Assembly (NCBI GenBank): GCA_027972325.1
Contig: JAPMOS010000200.1
Coordinates: 1-55,369, forward strand
From: Paratrimastix pyriformis
Taxonomy: Eukaryota > Preaxostyla > Paratrimastigidae
DNA length: 55,369 nt
Direction of reading: 5' to 3'
The position numbers and the translations under genes were made by a program. Shown piece by piece: positions 9,883 through 19,144 of the stretch. Each line of letters starts with the position of its first letter. The stretch's first letter is position 1. The notes under the pieces are model-generated. The model saw only the letters and a list, made by a program, of their open reading frames with translations. It was not told where the DNA came from and did no database searches.

Positions 9883-11749
9883 GCATGCCAAAGGAATCAC
9901 ACTGCCTCCCAACTCGTGCCTGCCAAAGGGGGGAACCCCTAGGGGTCCCCCTTGTCAGGTTCAGCGGCCCCGACATTTCATGAGGTTTGCCACTGAACCG
10001 ACCCGCCAACAGTGCCTCGTCGAAGCGATCCGTGACTCCTTCCACTGTGCGACCATAGTGCATTTGGTAGGTGCTGGACCTGGAGCTCCAACGATACCTG
10101 GTCAGAATCTGTGGCAGTGGAATGCCCAGTGCAGCGGCTTTCGACGGGGCGGCTGAGCGAATTGAATGGGCACCCCACTGCAGGGGAATGCCTGCCACCG
10201 TCATCGTCGAACGCACGCAGTTCCGGATCCAGTCTGCCGAGATGGCTTTGCCCACCCTGCACTTCACTGAATTATCCCGTGGAAAGACAAAGAAGGTGTC
10301 CGACACTGCCTGACCCGCAACCGCTGGTTCCGTCGGCCGCTTGGTCAGCCACTGTTTCATGGCGCAGTGTAGGCACAGTGGGTTGTCGGGAGCCCCGACC
10401 ACCTGGACCCATCGAATCTTGGTGTTGTGTGTCTCCTTCGGACACACCTTCAGCCGAACGGAGTGCTCACACCCCGGCTGGCCGAACTCAAAGCGTGAGT
10501 CGGAAAAAGAGATCGAGGTCGTGTCCATGACCCTCAACCCCGCGATCTCCAACAAGCTGGCGACTTTACCAATGAGCCGATTTTGGTCAAGGGTCGCATT
10601 GTCAGCCCATTCCCCCCTCGAGCAATTTCAAGAGGTCTGCTAGGTCCCAGATCGGACCGAGGTCTTTGCCCCAGCCGGTTTGTCCTTCCCGATGCCGGTG
10701 ACGACTTGTTTCACCAGTTTGCCTTCCGGTGATAGAGGGTGGCCACTCATGGTGAAGTACATGGACAGTGCTGAGCGACGTGCCCTGCCGAGCCCGAGCT
10801 GAGGTCCCTCTCCATGGCCTCATCCGCAATGAACGAGGCGACCTGGACCTCATTCTGGTCGGTCGCCTCCGTGATCGGAGCCAGGTCTTTGAGCGCGCAC
10901 CACTCTTCATAGCGGCGAATAATGTGTGAGTATTTCTTCGAGGTTTTCTCTGCCAATGACCTCTGAATGAAATAACCTGCCGCTGCCGACAGCTCCGGAT
11001 GCTTAGGGGCCCAAGCAGGAGCCTCATCTGAGAGCTTTTCCGGGCTGTGGGTGTGGGTGTCGCGCGTCCTGGGGCAGGACCTTTCTTGCCCGGGCGGAAC
11101 AGAGTTCCGTCCACGGGTGTCCCCGCGGCGTTCTGGGCATCACAGGCCCCGCTCGTGGGTGCTTCCGACCGACCCGGCGGGTTTGTCACACAGGACTCCG
11201 GGTGGTGCGTCATGGGAGTGGGGGTGGTGGTGCTCTTTGAGCGCAGAGACGCTGCCAGCTCGGCTAAGGTCATGTCCTCTCCCGAGTCTGCGTCGACGTC
11301 TACAGCTCCCTGTCCCACTGTGGGATCAGGGGCTCGTTGCTCCCCACCAGGCCTCCGGGTCGTCGAAGATCCGGGCTGGACCCATGGGGTGCAGCTGTCG
11401 GTCCTGGAACTTCTGGACGAGGGTGAGATCCGGATTGGTGAGTGTCTGCCAACCCCACTCGAGGTGTGCCCTGGCTTGCCGGACTGGGTCCCCGACACCT
11501 GTGTCACACAACACTCCCAGTGTGGGGGCCCAATTCCCTTGAGGTTGCGTGTCGTGCCTGCCAGGAATGTGTTCTCCTGCCGTGGTAGGGTCAGGGGTGG
11601 TGCCACTGCCATGTGCAGCATCACTGGCCACCACGGTGCCGATGTCCACACCGGGGTGAGGAGAAGAGCCTCCCCGCTGCTCCCTCAACCGTTCCAAGAC
11701 TCTGAGGATGAGCGAGAACGGTGGGTTTATCCACGGCACTTCTGAGGCT

Positions 11750-13132
11750 AGGTTCTGCCGGAAAAGTCCACTCCCGCCGCTCCCGGTTCCTTGACCAAGG
11801 ACCAGAACCGGGGGCACAGGTGGTTTCGCGCCGATGCAAAGGCGTCCACCGTCGGCTTCGTCCTGAGTTTCACCACCGCCCTGAAGAGGGCTGGGTGGAG
11901 CTGGTAATCTTCGGCGTCGACCCACCGCGAGAGCCTGTCCGCTCTCACGTTGTCGGTGCCGTGAATGTGCTCTGTGGTGAGGGTGATCTGGTGTGTCTGG
12001 CAGAACTCCCAGAGTGTTCTCAACCGGGTGTTGAGCTGCTGGCTCTGTGACTTGAGTCTGCCGACTGACCACACGACAGACGAATTGTCCGAGAACCAAA
12101 GTACGGACTTGCCTGTGACCTGTTCCCGGAACAGGTGGAGTGACCTGATGCCCGCTTCCAATTCGAGCGGGTTTATTGAACTGATCTCCTGCAGGTCCGT
12201 CACTCTCCACAACTCGTGTGCTGGGATGCCCTGCTCGATGCTCTGTGCCGGAGTCCTCAGCACTGCCCCCCAGCCCATCTCGGCTGCATCCGTGGTCAGG
12301 ATCAGCTCTGCTGGTGGGGTCCGAAGTGGGGTGCTGGTGGGGTACTGTGCATGTTCCCACCACTCCAAGTCCCTGTGTGACTCCTCCGAAAGGGTCACCA
12401 GTGCGTGCCATCCCCCTGCGCCTTGATCGCCGTGGACAGGTCGATGTTCAGGTTGCGCAGGTACAAGCAGGCCGGGCGAATCGTCTCCCTGCATGACGAC
12501 ATGAACCCGATCACCGCTGCCAATGATTTGGCTTTGATGGTGGTGCACTGTTGGGTGTTGTGCGCCATCTCTCACCTTCTGTGCCTTCTCGGGTGGGAGT
12601 GAGAGTGTCATCGCTCGAGTGTCGAGGACAAACCCCAGGAACTCCAGCATTTGAACTGGTTCCACTTGGGTTTTGTCCCAGCTGATCTCGAACCCGAGTG
12701 AGAAGGTGACGAAGGAGTGCCAGTGTATGCAGTTTGGTCTCCTGTGGTGACCTGCCCAACACCAGGAGGTCGTCGATGTAGTGGACTACCAAGATGCCGT
12801 GTCTTCGGGCTTCCTTGATTGCCACTCTCATGGTCTTTGTAAAGATTCTGGGAGCCACATTCAGGCCGAATGGGAGGGCTTGGAAGCGATATTCCGTGCC
12901 CTCCCATTCGACTCCCAGGTATTTCCGGTGAGGTGGAAAGATCGGGATGTGAAAGTACGCATGCTTGAGGTCGATCTTGGTGGCCCACATCATGGGCTCC
13001 ACCACGGCCCTCACCGTCTTCCACCCTCCATTTTGAAGGAGGGGCAAAGATGAAGTGATTCAAGGCGGTGAGGTCCAGGATCAACCTCCATTTCCCGCCG
13101 GGCTTGGGCCGCCCAAAAATGGGAGATCTCAT
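11750..13132 (-). mobile_element. RT-RNase H region of DIRS copy I
   Basis: The RT palm is visible with VVHYIDDLLVLG and upstream TKIDLKHAYFHI and LPFGLNVAPRIFTK. The RNase H region carries LTTDAAEMGWGAVL, LELEAGIRSL, WFSDNSSVVW and HGTDNVRADRLSRW, matching the acidic catalytic boxes of the RNase H fold. Fossil part with breaks. Confidence 0.85.
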
Positions 13133-16030
13133 CCCTTTGTCCGACCCCCTGGATCGTTTTCAGTGCCGATATCCCAAGGTACTCCTGGACCACCGCCTCC
13201 AAGCCCAGTTTCTCCTCCCCACCAAGTGGTAGGGTCCCGGGACCACGCCCCGGGTTGGTGGGGGTCCCTTGAACGGGATGTGAAACCCTTCCGATACCAC
13301 CTGTGCCACTTCCCGAGGTGGTCTGAGGGCCAACCACTCCTCCCGGTGCCGAGCCAGCCTGCCTGCCAGTGGTCCCCGAGGTGGGTGCTGTGCCAGCAGC
13401 CGCAGTTTGGCCTGCTCCCGGTCCCATTGAGGGTCCAGTCCGAGAAGGAAGGGGTCCCTCCCCAGGGGTTGGGACTGTCCCTCCCCGAGCTGAGCCCCTT
13501 GGGCCGTGTTATGGGGTGAGGTAGAGTTTCCCCTGAGGGGTGGGGGTGAGTGGGTTCCCGAGTTGGGTGCCTGCCCTCCCGGGACTTGGCACCCTCCTCC
13601 GGTCCCGTGACGGGGTTGTGGGGGGAGAGCGGGAACAAGACGGGGCGGAGGGGTGAGGGAGTGCATGAAGGGTGGTGCAGGTGTGCTGGACAGACTGCTG
13701 CCGCCCTCCCTTGCTCTGGTCCCACTCCCGGGCCAGGTAGGTCTTGCCCTGCCATTTGATCTGGCCGTTTTGGGGGTTACTTTTATCGGCGCCACCCCCA
13801 GGGCGCCTGGTCCCCCACCCCGCACCCGTACCGGAGGGGTGGTGGGGACGCGAGTCGCTGCCTCCGCCACTGAGGTGCATGAGCTTCACCGCCAACGCTA
13901 GCGGAACGTGTGAGTGGGTGTTTCCGGGACCCTGCCTCGCAGACCTCCCCGCGTGTCCCCGCATTGGGGAGTGTGACCGCCTCTGACTGTGTATCGGTCC
14001 GTCTCGGGTTCACAAACCCCTCGCCCAAGGTCGGCGGATCCTTCTCGCCGGTCTCTGTGTAGCCCCCCACGTTCGGGACCTCCTTGGGTGACGCTCGCCC
14101 CGCTGAGGTGACGACGCTAACCTGGGGTGTGAGTTGCTGTTCCGAGTCCCCAACCTCGCAGACCTCCATGAGGGTGTCAGGTTTGCCCGACGAGATCGCC
14201 TCCGCATGTCCTTCCGTCAGCACCGTGTGCTGCCCTCTTCGGGGTCTCTCCGGTGAGTGCCTGCCTCACCTGGGGTAATGTCCTCGCGCGGAGGGTTCCG
14301 GTGGGTAGTGTTCCCATGCCGCGAGTCTCCCTGGGTGATGTTCCCCATCGACCCGTCAGAGCCTGGACTGGACCCCAGGCCCGCCCCGACTGTCCCACGG
14401 GCTTTGTTGCCTTGTCCTGCTCTGAGTGTGAGAGTGACTGTGCGGTAGGGCTCATACAGACTGCCTCTCCGAGTGCTGGCGATGACGCCTGCGAGGGTGT
14501 GATCACCGGTGCTGATCCGTCCGGTGCCGGTGGAACTGGTGCAGAAGTTGTTTCCAGTTTAGCCACGGTTGTGCCGAGTGGAACACCACAAGGACTGGCT
14601 TCCCGGACCAAAGACTGATGAGTATCGAGTATTTCAGCATTGTGCGGTGCGAGTTGGTGAGCAGCAGACCCTTCACCTTTTCTTCTTGTTGATTGTAACG
14701 TGTCTCTTGGCAAGACAACGCCACGGAGCGAGGAAAAGGAGGGGCTGCACCCGAATTGAATGCCAATGAGCCTTCTGTGACCCCAGTTGGTTGTGGGCTC
14801 TGTGATGATAAGGCCAACGAGGTTGGTCGAAAAGCGTGCGCCAACGGAGGACCCGAGGGCAGACAAAATTCTGGGGAACAGAAAGTGGGTTTTCTTGCGC
14901 CGTCTTGACTTTGGAATAACCCAGAGGTAGTCCGTGCTGTTTGACTTGGTGTTTTGGGAGTGCCCGTGTCCACACCCAGTGTGGCAGAGGAGGCCATGGG
15001 CAGACCCGGGTTTAGTGGCTTTTTCCTGGCCTCGGTGGCCGTCGTGGCTTTGTTCTTCAAAGCCTCCAGCTCGCTGGCCTCGATGATGCAGGCCTCGGGC
15101 ATCTTCGTCCCGTCCTCCAGCCGGCACAGTGGGCGCCACTCGCTCCGGCGGAGGTCGCTAAGGGTCCTCGTCGTTTCCTTGAGGGCATCCAGAGCCAGGA
15201 TGCCAAGGTTTCGAGCGGCCTCGAATGAGAGCTCAGACGGCGATGATGCCGTCGAAAGGTTGGCGAGTGCCACCAGAGTCTGTAGAGGGCGCATAGCGGA
15301 GAACACCCTGCTGTAGCCCGAGCCAGCGCACTGTCCCGTTGAGTCGCCGCCTTCCGCAGGTCTGGATCAATGAGGCGTAAGGCACTCACTGGTGGTGCAA
15401 CTGCAGGATCGGCCTTGCCTTGGTCTCGAAAGTTGGGAAACGCGCGGCCGACGTGAACAACGCGAGCGAATTCCTCTTGTGTCGGTGCTTCGTGTTGAAG
15501 ACGATTGAATTGCAGCCCAGCATCTGCAAAGTCTGTGCTTCTCTTTCTGGTAAGGTTGGAGGAGTCACCACCTTTTGTAGGGGCCTCCTTCGCAAAGATG
15601 TCCGGTAACTTGGCCGTTGGTTTGAAATAGATCTGTTGGAGAGTATCGAAGTAGTATTGTCCGACTTCCTCTTGATCTTGATCGCTTTCACCTTCTTTTC
15701 TTCAGGATTTGTTGCACCCAACAGAGAGCTGTCACCCTCCGCTCCAGTGTCGCCTTCAGGGTCAGGAGGTTGGGTTTGGGGCCAGGGTTGGCCGGATGTT
15801 CAGGGTCAAGGGCGGGCCCCTGTTGCTGCTGGGTCTGTTGTTGTGGTGTTGCTTGTTGATCTGCTTGATCCATTCTTTGCCCAATAGGGATGCGTCTTGA
15901 AGCGTGCGAAACGCAAAGGGCAGGGTACACTATCCGTGTCAGCTGACCATGGAATTTCTTTCTATTTGTGAGTCAGTGCCGCTTTTGCGTTTGACGTGAT
16001 GTCTATTTTCCTGGGGTTTGGGAAGATGAA

Positions 16031-16420
16031 TTGCCAACACCTGCTACCGCGAGATTCCGCCCATTGGGACTGTCTCTTCAAGTTCACTGGGAACGCATAA
16101 ACAACCCGAGACTTTTTTGTCTCTATCTCCGCCACCTTCTTCCCGCTTTCCATGTGTCCCTGTTTTTGAAAGAGTGGCTATTACCCCCTGGAGCCTAGTC
16201 GCATCGAGAAGACCGTTGATCTATTGTTCGACCATAACTTTTATCTTGTGCGGAACCCGTCAGCGTGGGTCCGTTCACCGAGAAGAGCGTGTGCCAGCCG
16301 TAGTTCGTCCTACAAGGGGAACAAAACAGAGAGATGGCGTGAGAAATAGTGCTTTCCTTGTGTCTGATTTTGAACTTCCTGGTTTTGAAAAGAGTGGCTG
16401 TTACCCCTGGAGTATCCCGC
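16031..16420. other. Flank of DIRS copy I with a 43-bp direct repeat
   Basis: The block TTTTGAAAGAGTGGCTATTACC... near 16162-16204 recurs near 16381-16425, directly before the start of the next gene. Between them a short plus-strand reading (IEKTVDLLFDHNFYLVRN) looks protein-like, but I cannot place it in a gene. The repeat may hold a promoter element or mark a duplicated 5' end. This flank does not continue the GC-rich element that lies on the other side of copy I. Confidence 0.45.
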
Positions 16421-17683
16421 ATGGAAACCGCCAAAATGCAGAGGAAGCACGCAAGTCATGCCATGCTTAGCAGACGGACTCGGTCTCGCCAGGTGATCAT
16501 TCTCGTCGAGGACGTTCCCGAGTCCCTTCCTGAGCCCCTTCCTGAGTCCCTTCCTGAGCCCCTTCCTGAGCCCCTTCCTGAGCCCCTTCCTGAGCCCCTT
16601 CCTGAGCCCCTGAGCCCCTTCCTGAGCCCCTTCCAGAGCCCCTTCCTGAGCCCCTTCCTGAGCCCCTTCCTGAGCCCCTTCCTGAGCCTTCCTGAGCCCC
16701 TTCCTGAGCCCCTTCCTGAGCCCCTTCCTGAGCCCCTTCCTGAGCCCCTTCCTGAGCCCCTTCCTGAGCCCCTTCCTGAGCCCCTTCCTGAGCCCCTTCC
16801 CGGCATGATGCCACGACAAGCCCCCGGCTACGAAGTCCGCTGCTCCCCGCTCCTCAATCGGTCTGTTTACTGTTTTCCCTGATGTGTTGTGGGTTTCTCA
16901 TGCCTCTCCTCCAGGACCTACGACTTCTTTCAACCGGAGGACAAGACCGAGGTGCACCTAAGCCGACAGGCTTTTTACGAACGGATCTTCCCCAAGCTGC
17001 TGGCAAGTTGGTTCCCGAACACGAATCATCTGAATCCCGGCCTCATCGTCCCCGTTCACTTTTTGAAGCCGTTGACTGAGTACCATTTCTCCGCTCCCAT
17101 CTGTGTTGAGTTGCACAAGGTACTCACCCGGATGGTTCTCGCTTTCGGTGGCGTCCTTTTTTCCTTGACCAGCGGACGCTGTTCTGATACGTCGCAGACC
17201 TACAGGGGCCTGTCAGCAAGAGCCTTGCTCATTACCCTGCTCCTTGATTCCGAGGCTGCATTCGACATCGACCACCCCATCGAGGGCCCGATGAGGCTCG
17301 ATGAGATCGTCCTCTGGGAACGCTCTTACCCCTTCTACCTCAGGGGGGTTCTTCGTGACCGTTCCCTGTTGGAGCGCACTGACTACTCCGGAGAACAGTT
17401 CCCCAAGGTATTCCTGGCCTGCGAACGTGAATACCTCTCTCTCTCCGCGGACGAACGGAAGACCTATGACTGGTCGATTCAGTGCCACAAGTTCCGCACC
17501 AGCACCTGCTCGCGCGAGCTTCCTACCCTTTGGGACTTCCTCTTAACTGGGCCCTTTCCTCTGCCCCTTCCTGTCCTTGTGGCTGAGCCCGAACCCGTGC
17601 CGGAATCCGTGCCCCTTCCCGAGAACGTGCCGGTAGCCGATGATGACGAAGATGAATGGTTTGCCGGCGATAAATTCGGATGA
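16421..17683 (+). CDS. Two-exon gene of unknown function with a PEPL repeat and acidic tail
   Basis: Start chosen at ATG 16421 (METAKMQRKHASHAM); ATG 16436, preceded by GCCAAAATG, is an in-frame alternative. Exon 1 (16421-16860) encodes a basic N terminus, VIILVEDVPES, then about 23 copies of a four-residue PEPL-type repeat. An intron at 16861-16914 (54 nt, GTCTGT...CCTCCAG) joins codon phases exactly, and exon 2 reads NRTYDFFQPEDKTEV onward for about 250 residues to TGA at 17681. Exon 2 has ordinary globular composition (for example FYERIFPKLLASWFPN, LRGVLRDRSLLERTDY) and ends in a proline/valine-rich and acidic tail (ADDDEDEWFAGD). I recognise no family. The proline-rich repeat suggests an extended linker. 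It lies next to DIRS copy I but shares none of its sequence. Further introns cannot be excluded. Confidence 0.6.
16516..16801 (+). repeat. 12-bp minisatellite inside the gene at 16421
   Basis: The unit CCCCTTCCTGAG is repeated about 23 times with a few interruptions. Twelve bases equal four codons, so length changes by whole units keep the frame and only lengthen the PEPL tract. Confidence 0.92.
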
Positions 17684-18164
17684 CGACACTGGCAACAACG
17701 ACTACAACGCCAACCCCCAAGGCGAAGACGAAGACGAAGACGAGTAATGAATCTGGTTCTCTTTTTGATCCGAAATTAGAGGCTCGACGTTTTCTCTCGA
17801 AAAAAGGAGGAGGAAGTGCGTCAGGGTGAAGCAAGGTAAAAGTGAAGCAAGGAGGATTTGGGAGGGTCTGTTCATGAAAACCCGCGGGCCCTCACTACAG
17901 ACAGGCCGAGTGGGGAGGGTCTGTCCACGAAAACCCGGAGGCCAGAGCGTCGGGCTTTTTTCTATAGAAATCTCAATGTCTATAGCGTCCACAGAAACCC
18001 TGGAACACTTCCCCAATCAGCCACATCAACTTCGGCGTCTGCGACATCAACCACGACATCGACGTCAATCTCGGCCGCTTCTGCGGGAGGCAGTTCTCCG
18101 AGGGCTGGCTCATGCTCTGCCTCATGCGCTGCCTCGTCACCGCCACCACCTCCGAAAAATAGCT
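17684..18164 (+). other. Intergenic stretch with short direct repeats and one protein-like reading
   Basis: Just after the TGA at 17681 a different frame encodes an acidic tail (DDTGNNDYNANPQGEDEDE), ending about 17747. A block GGAGGGTCTGT(T/C)CA(T/C)GAAAACCCG occurs near 17868 and 17916. Around 18020-18150 one frame reads INFGVCDINHDIDVNLGRF and so on, which looks like real coding sequence, possibly an exon, but I cannot connect or name it. Confidence 0.3.
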
Positions 18165-18345
18165 CCTCCTCAGGAAGCGGTGGAGGGAGGTCGTCATCAA
18201 CCAGCTCCTCAAGAAGAGGTGGAGGGAGGTCGACCAGTTCCTCAGGAAGCGGTGGAGGGAGTCGTCATCAACCAGCTCCTCAAGAAGAGGTGGAGGGAGG
18301 TCGACCAGTTCCTCAGGAAGCGGTGGAGGGAGGTCGTCTCCAACC
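18165..18345 (+). repeat. Minisatellite of roughly 33-39-bp units
   Basis: Alternating units of the type CTCCTCAGGAAGCGGTGGAG and CTCCTCAAGAAGAGGTGGAG are each followed by GGAGGTCG. About five units are present. It abuts the 135-bp direct repeat at 18340. Confidence 0.8.
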
Positions 18346-18476
18346 AGTTCTTCTTCGAATGGTTCCATATCAGTGGCGCCACTCGAGTGGCTATCACCCA
18401 GGCCATCCTCCCTCTCCCAACCCCGGTGGTGGTGGCGTGTTGTTCAATCAAGACAATTTCTCGGTGTCAACATTTT
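18340..18476. repeat. About 135-bp direct repeat, copy 1 (second copy 18938-19072)
   Basis: The block from AACCAGTTCTTCTTCGA through GACAATTTCTCGGTGTCA is nearly identical at 18938-19072. On the minus strand both copies give the start MEP(F/I)EEELV preceded by the same about 100 bases, so a promoter plus first codons may have been duplicated. Copy 1 leads into the minisatellite rather than into a normal reading frame. Confidence 0.8.
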
Positions 18477-18572
18477 TTGCAGAAAAACCGGACCGGAAAA
18501 CTGCGGGGCAGACGGAGGAAGGTTGAGGGAGGGGGGGGGGGTGTTGGGTTGGGCTGGTTTTAGCCTGCCACG

Positions 18573-18971
18573 TTACACTGCGGGCGGGTGACGCCGAAGA
18601 TCAACCACGGGGACCAGAGCACCTCCCGCTGCTGGGAGTGGGGCATCGAAGGTCTCGACGTAAGTCAGCAGCTTGTTGCGCGGGTAGACCTTGGGAATGC
18701 CTGCCTCGACCCGATCGTCGAAATCGACGACATAGGTCCCGTTGCGCCGGCGTTCTGCAACTGTCCCGGCCAAGCAGAACTTGCCCATGCCGGGCCGGTG
18801 CCATTTGACGGGCGGGTTGACCATGACGGGAGTCCCCACCTCGAGCTTCTTGCGGCGCCGCTCAATGTCGCCGTACTTGCGGTGCCGGTAGAACGCAACG
18901 GCCTCCTTGATTTGGCGGACCTCCGCAGCCGTCAGATGGTCAAGAACCAGTTCTTCTTCGATTGGTTCCAT
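18573..18971 (-). CDS. Small ORF with an SH3-like domain resembling the tail of retroviral-type integrases
   Basis: The minus-strand ORF of 132 residues starts MEPIEEELVLDHLT at 18971. After a helical, basic segment (IKEAVAFYRHRKYGDIERRRKK) comes LEVGTPVMVNPPVKWHRPG, then GTYVVDFDDR and YPRNKLLTYVE. This pattern (a 'G-V-V' strand, a turn, 'N-G-T-Y-V-V') is like the small beta-barrel at the C terminus of Ty3-type and Polinton-type integrases, or other SH3-like folds. No catalytic core is present, so if it derives from such an element it is only a remnant and should be read as a fossil. It lies about 170 bp downstream of the methyltransferase gene on the same strand. Its 5' region is the duplicated block described at 18340. 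Confidence 0.45.
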   Translation of the reverse strand: MEPIEEELVLDHLTAAEVRQIKEAVAFYRHRKYGDIERRRKKLEVGTPVMVNPPVKWHRPGMGKFCLAGTVAERRRNGTYVVDFDDRVEAGIPKVYPRNKLLTYVETFDAPLPAAGGALVPVVDLRRHPPAV

Positions 18972-19144
18972 ATCAGTGGCGCCACTCGAGTGGCTATCAC
19001 CCAGGCCATCCTCCCTATCCCACCCCGGTAGCTTGTTGTTCAGTCAAGACAATTTCTCGGTGTCATTGCTGTCGTGTTTCTTCGTCTAAAAAAACACAAA
19101 GCTGAATTGAAAAGAGGGGTTGAGGGGTTGGACGGTATTACGAG

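Larger units (their letters stand above)
7901..16030 (-). mobile_element. DIRS family A retroelement, copy I (with nested insertion)
   Basis: Minus-strand order from the right: left terminus near 16030, gag-like region about 15,890-13,150, reverse transcriptase about 13,130-12,520, RNase H about 12,420-11,750, tyrosine recombinase about 11,090-9,990, internal complementary region 9,766-9,882, an RGG-type small ORF about 9,640-9,220, then the right terminus ending at 7,901. The terminal inverted repeat shares the block CCCAAACCCCCAGGAAAATA with both ends of the family. The right terminus is interrupted by a nested repeat (8006-8886). The left terminus lacks its outermost bases. Fossil status: broken, with several breaks. 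It is very similar to copies II and III, so the family was active recently. Confidence 0.88.

Noticed and set aside
17826-18563. Plus-strand readings of about 245 and 222 codons
   Set aside because: They run through the minisatellite and the duplicated block in competing frames; only a short segment near 18020-18150 looks protein-like and it could not be linked to a gene.
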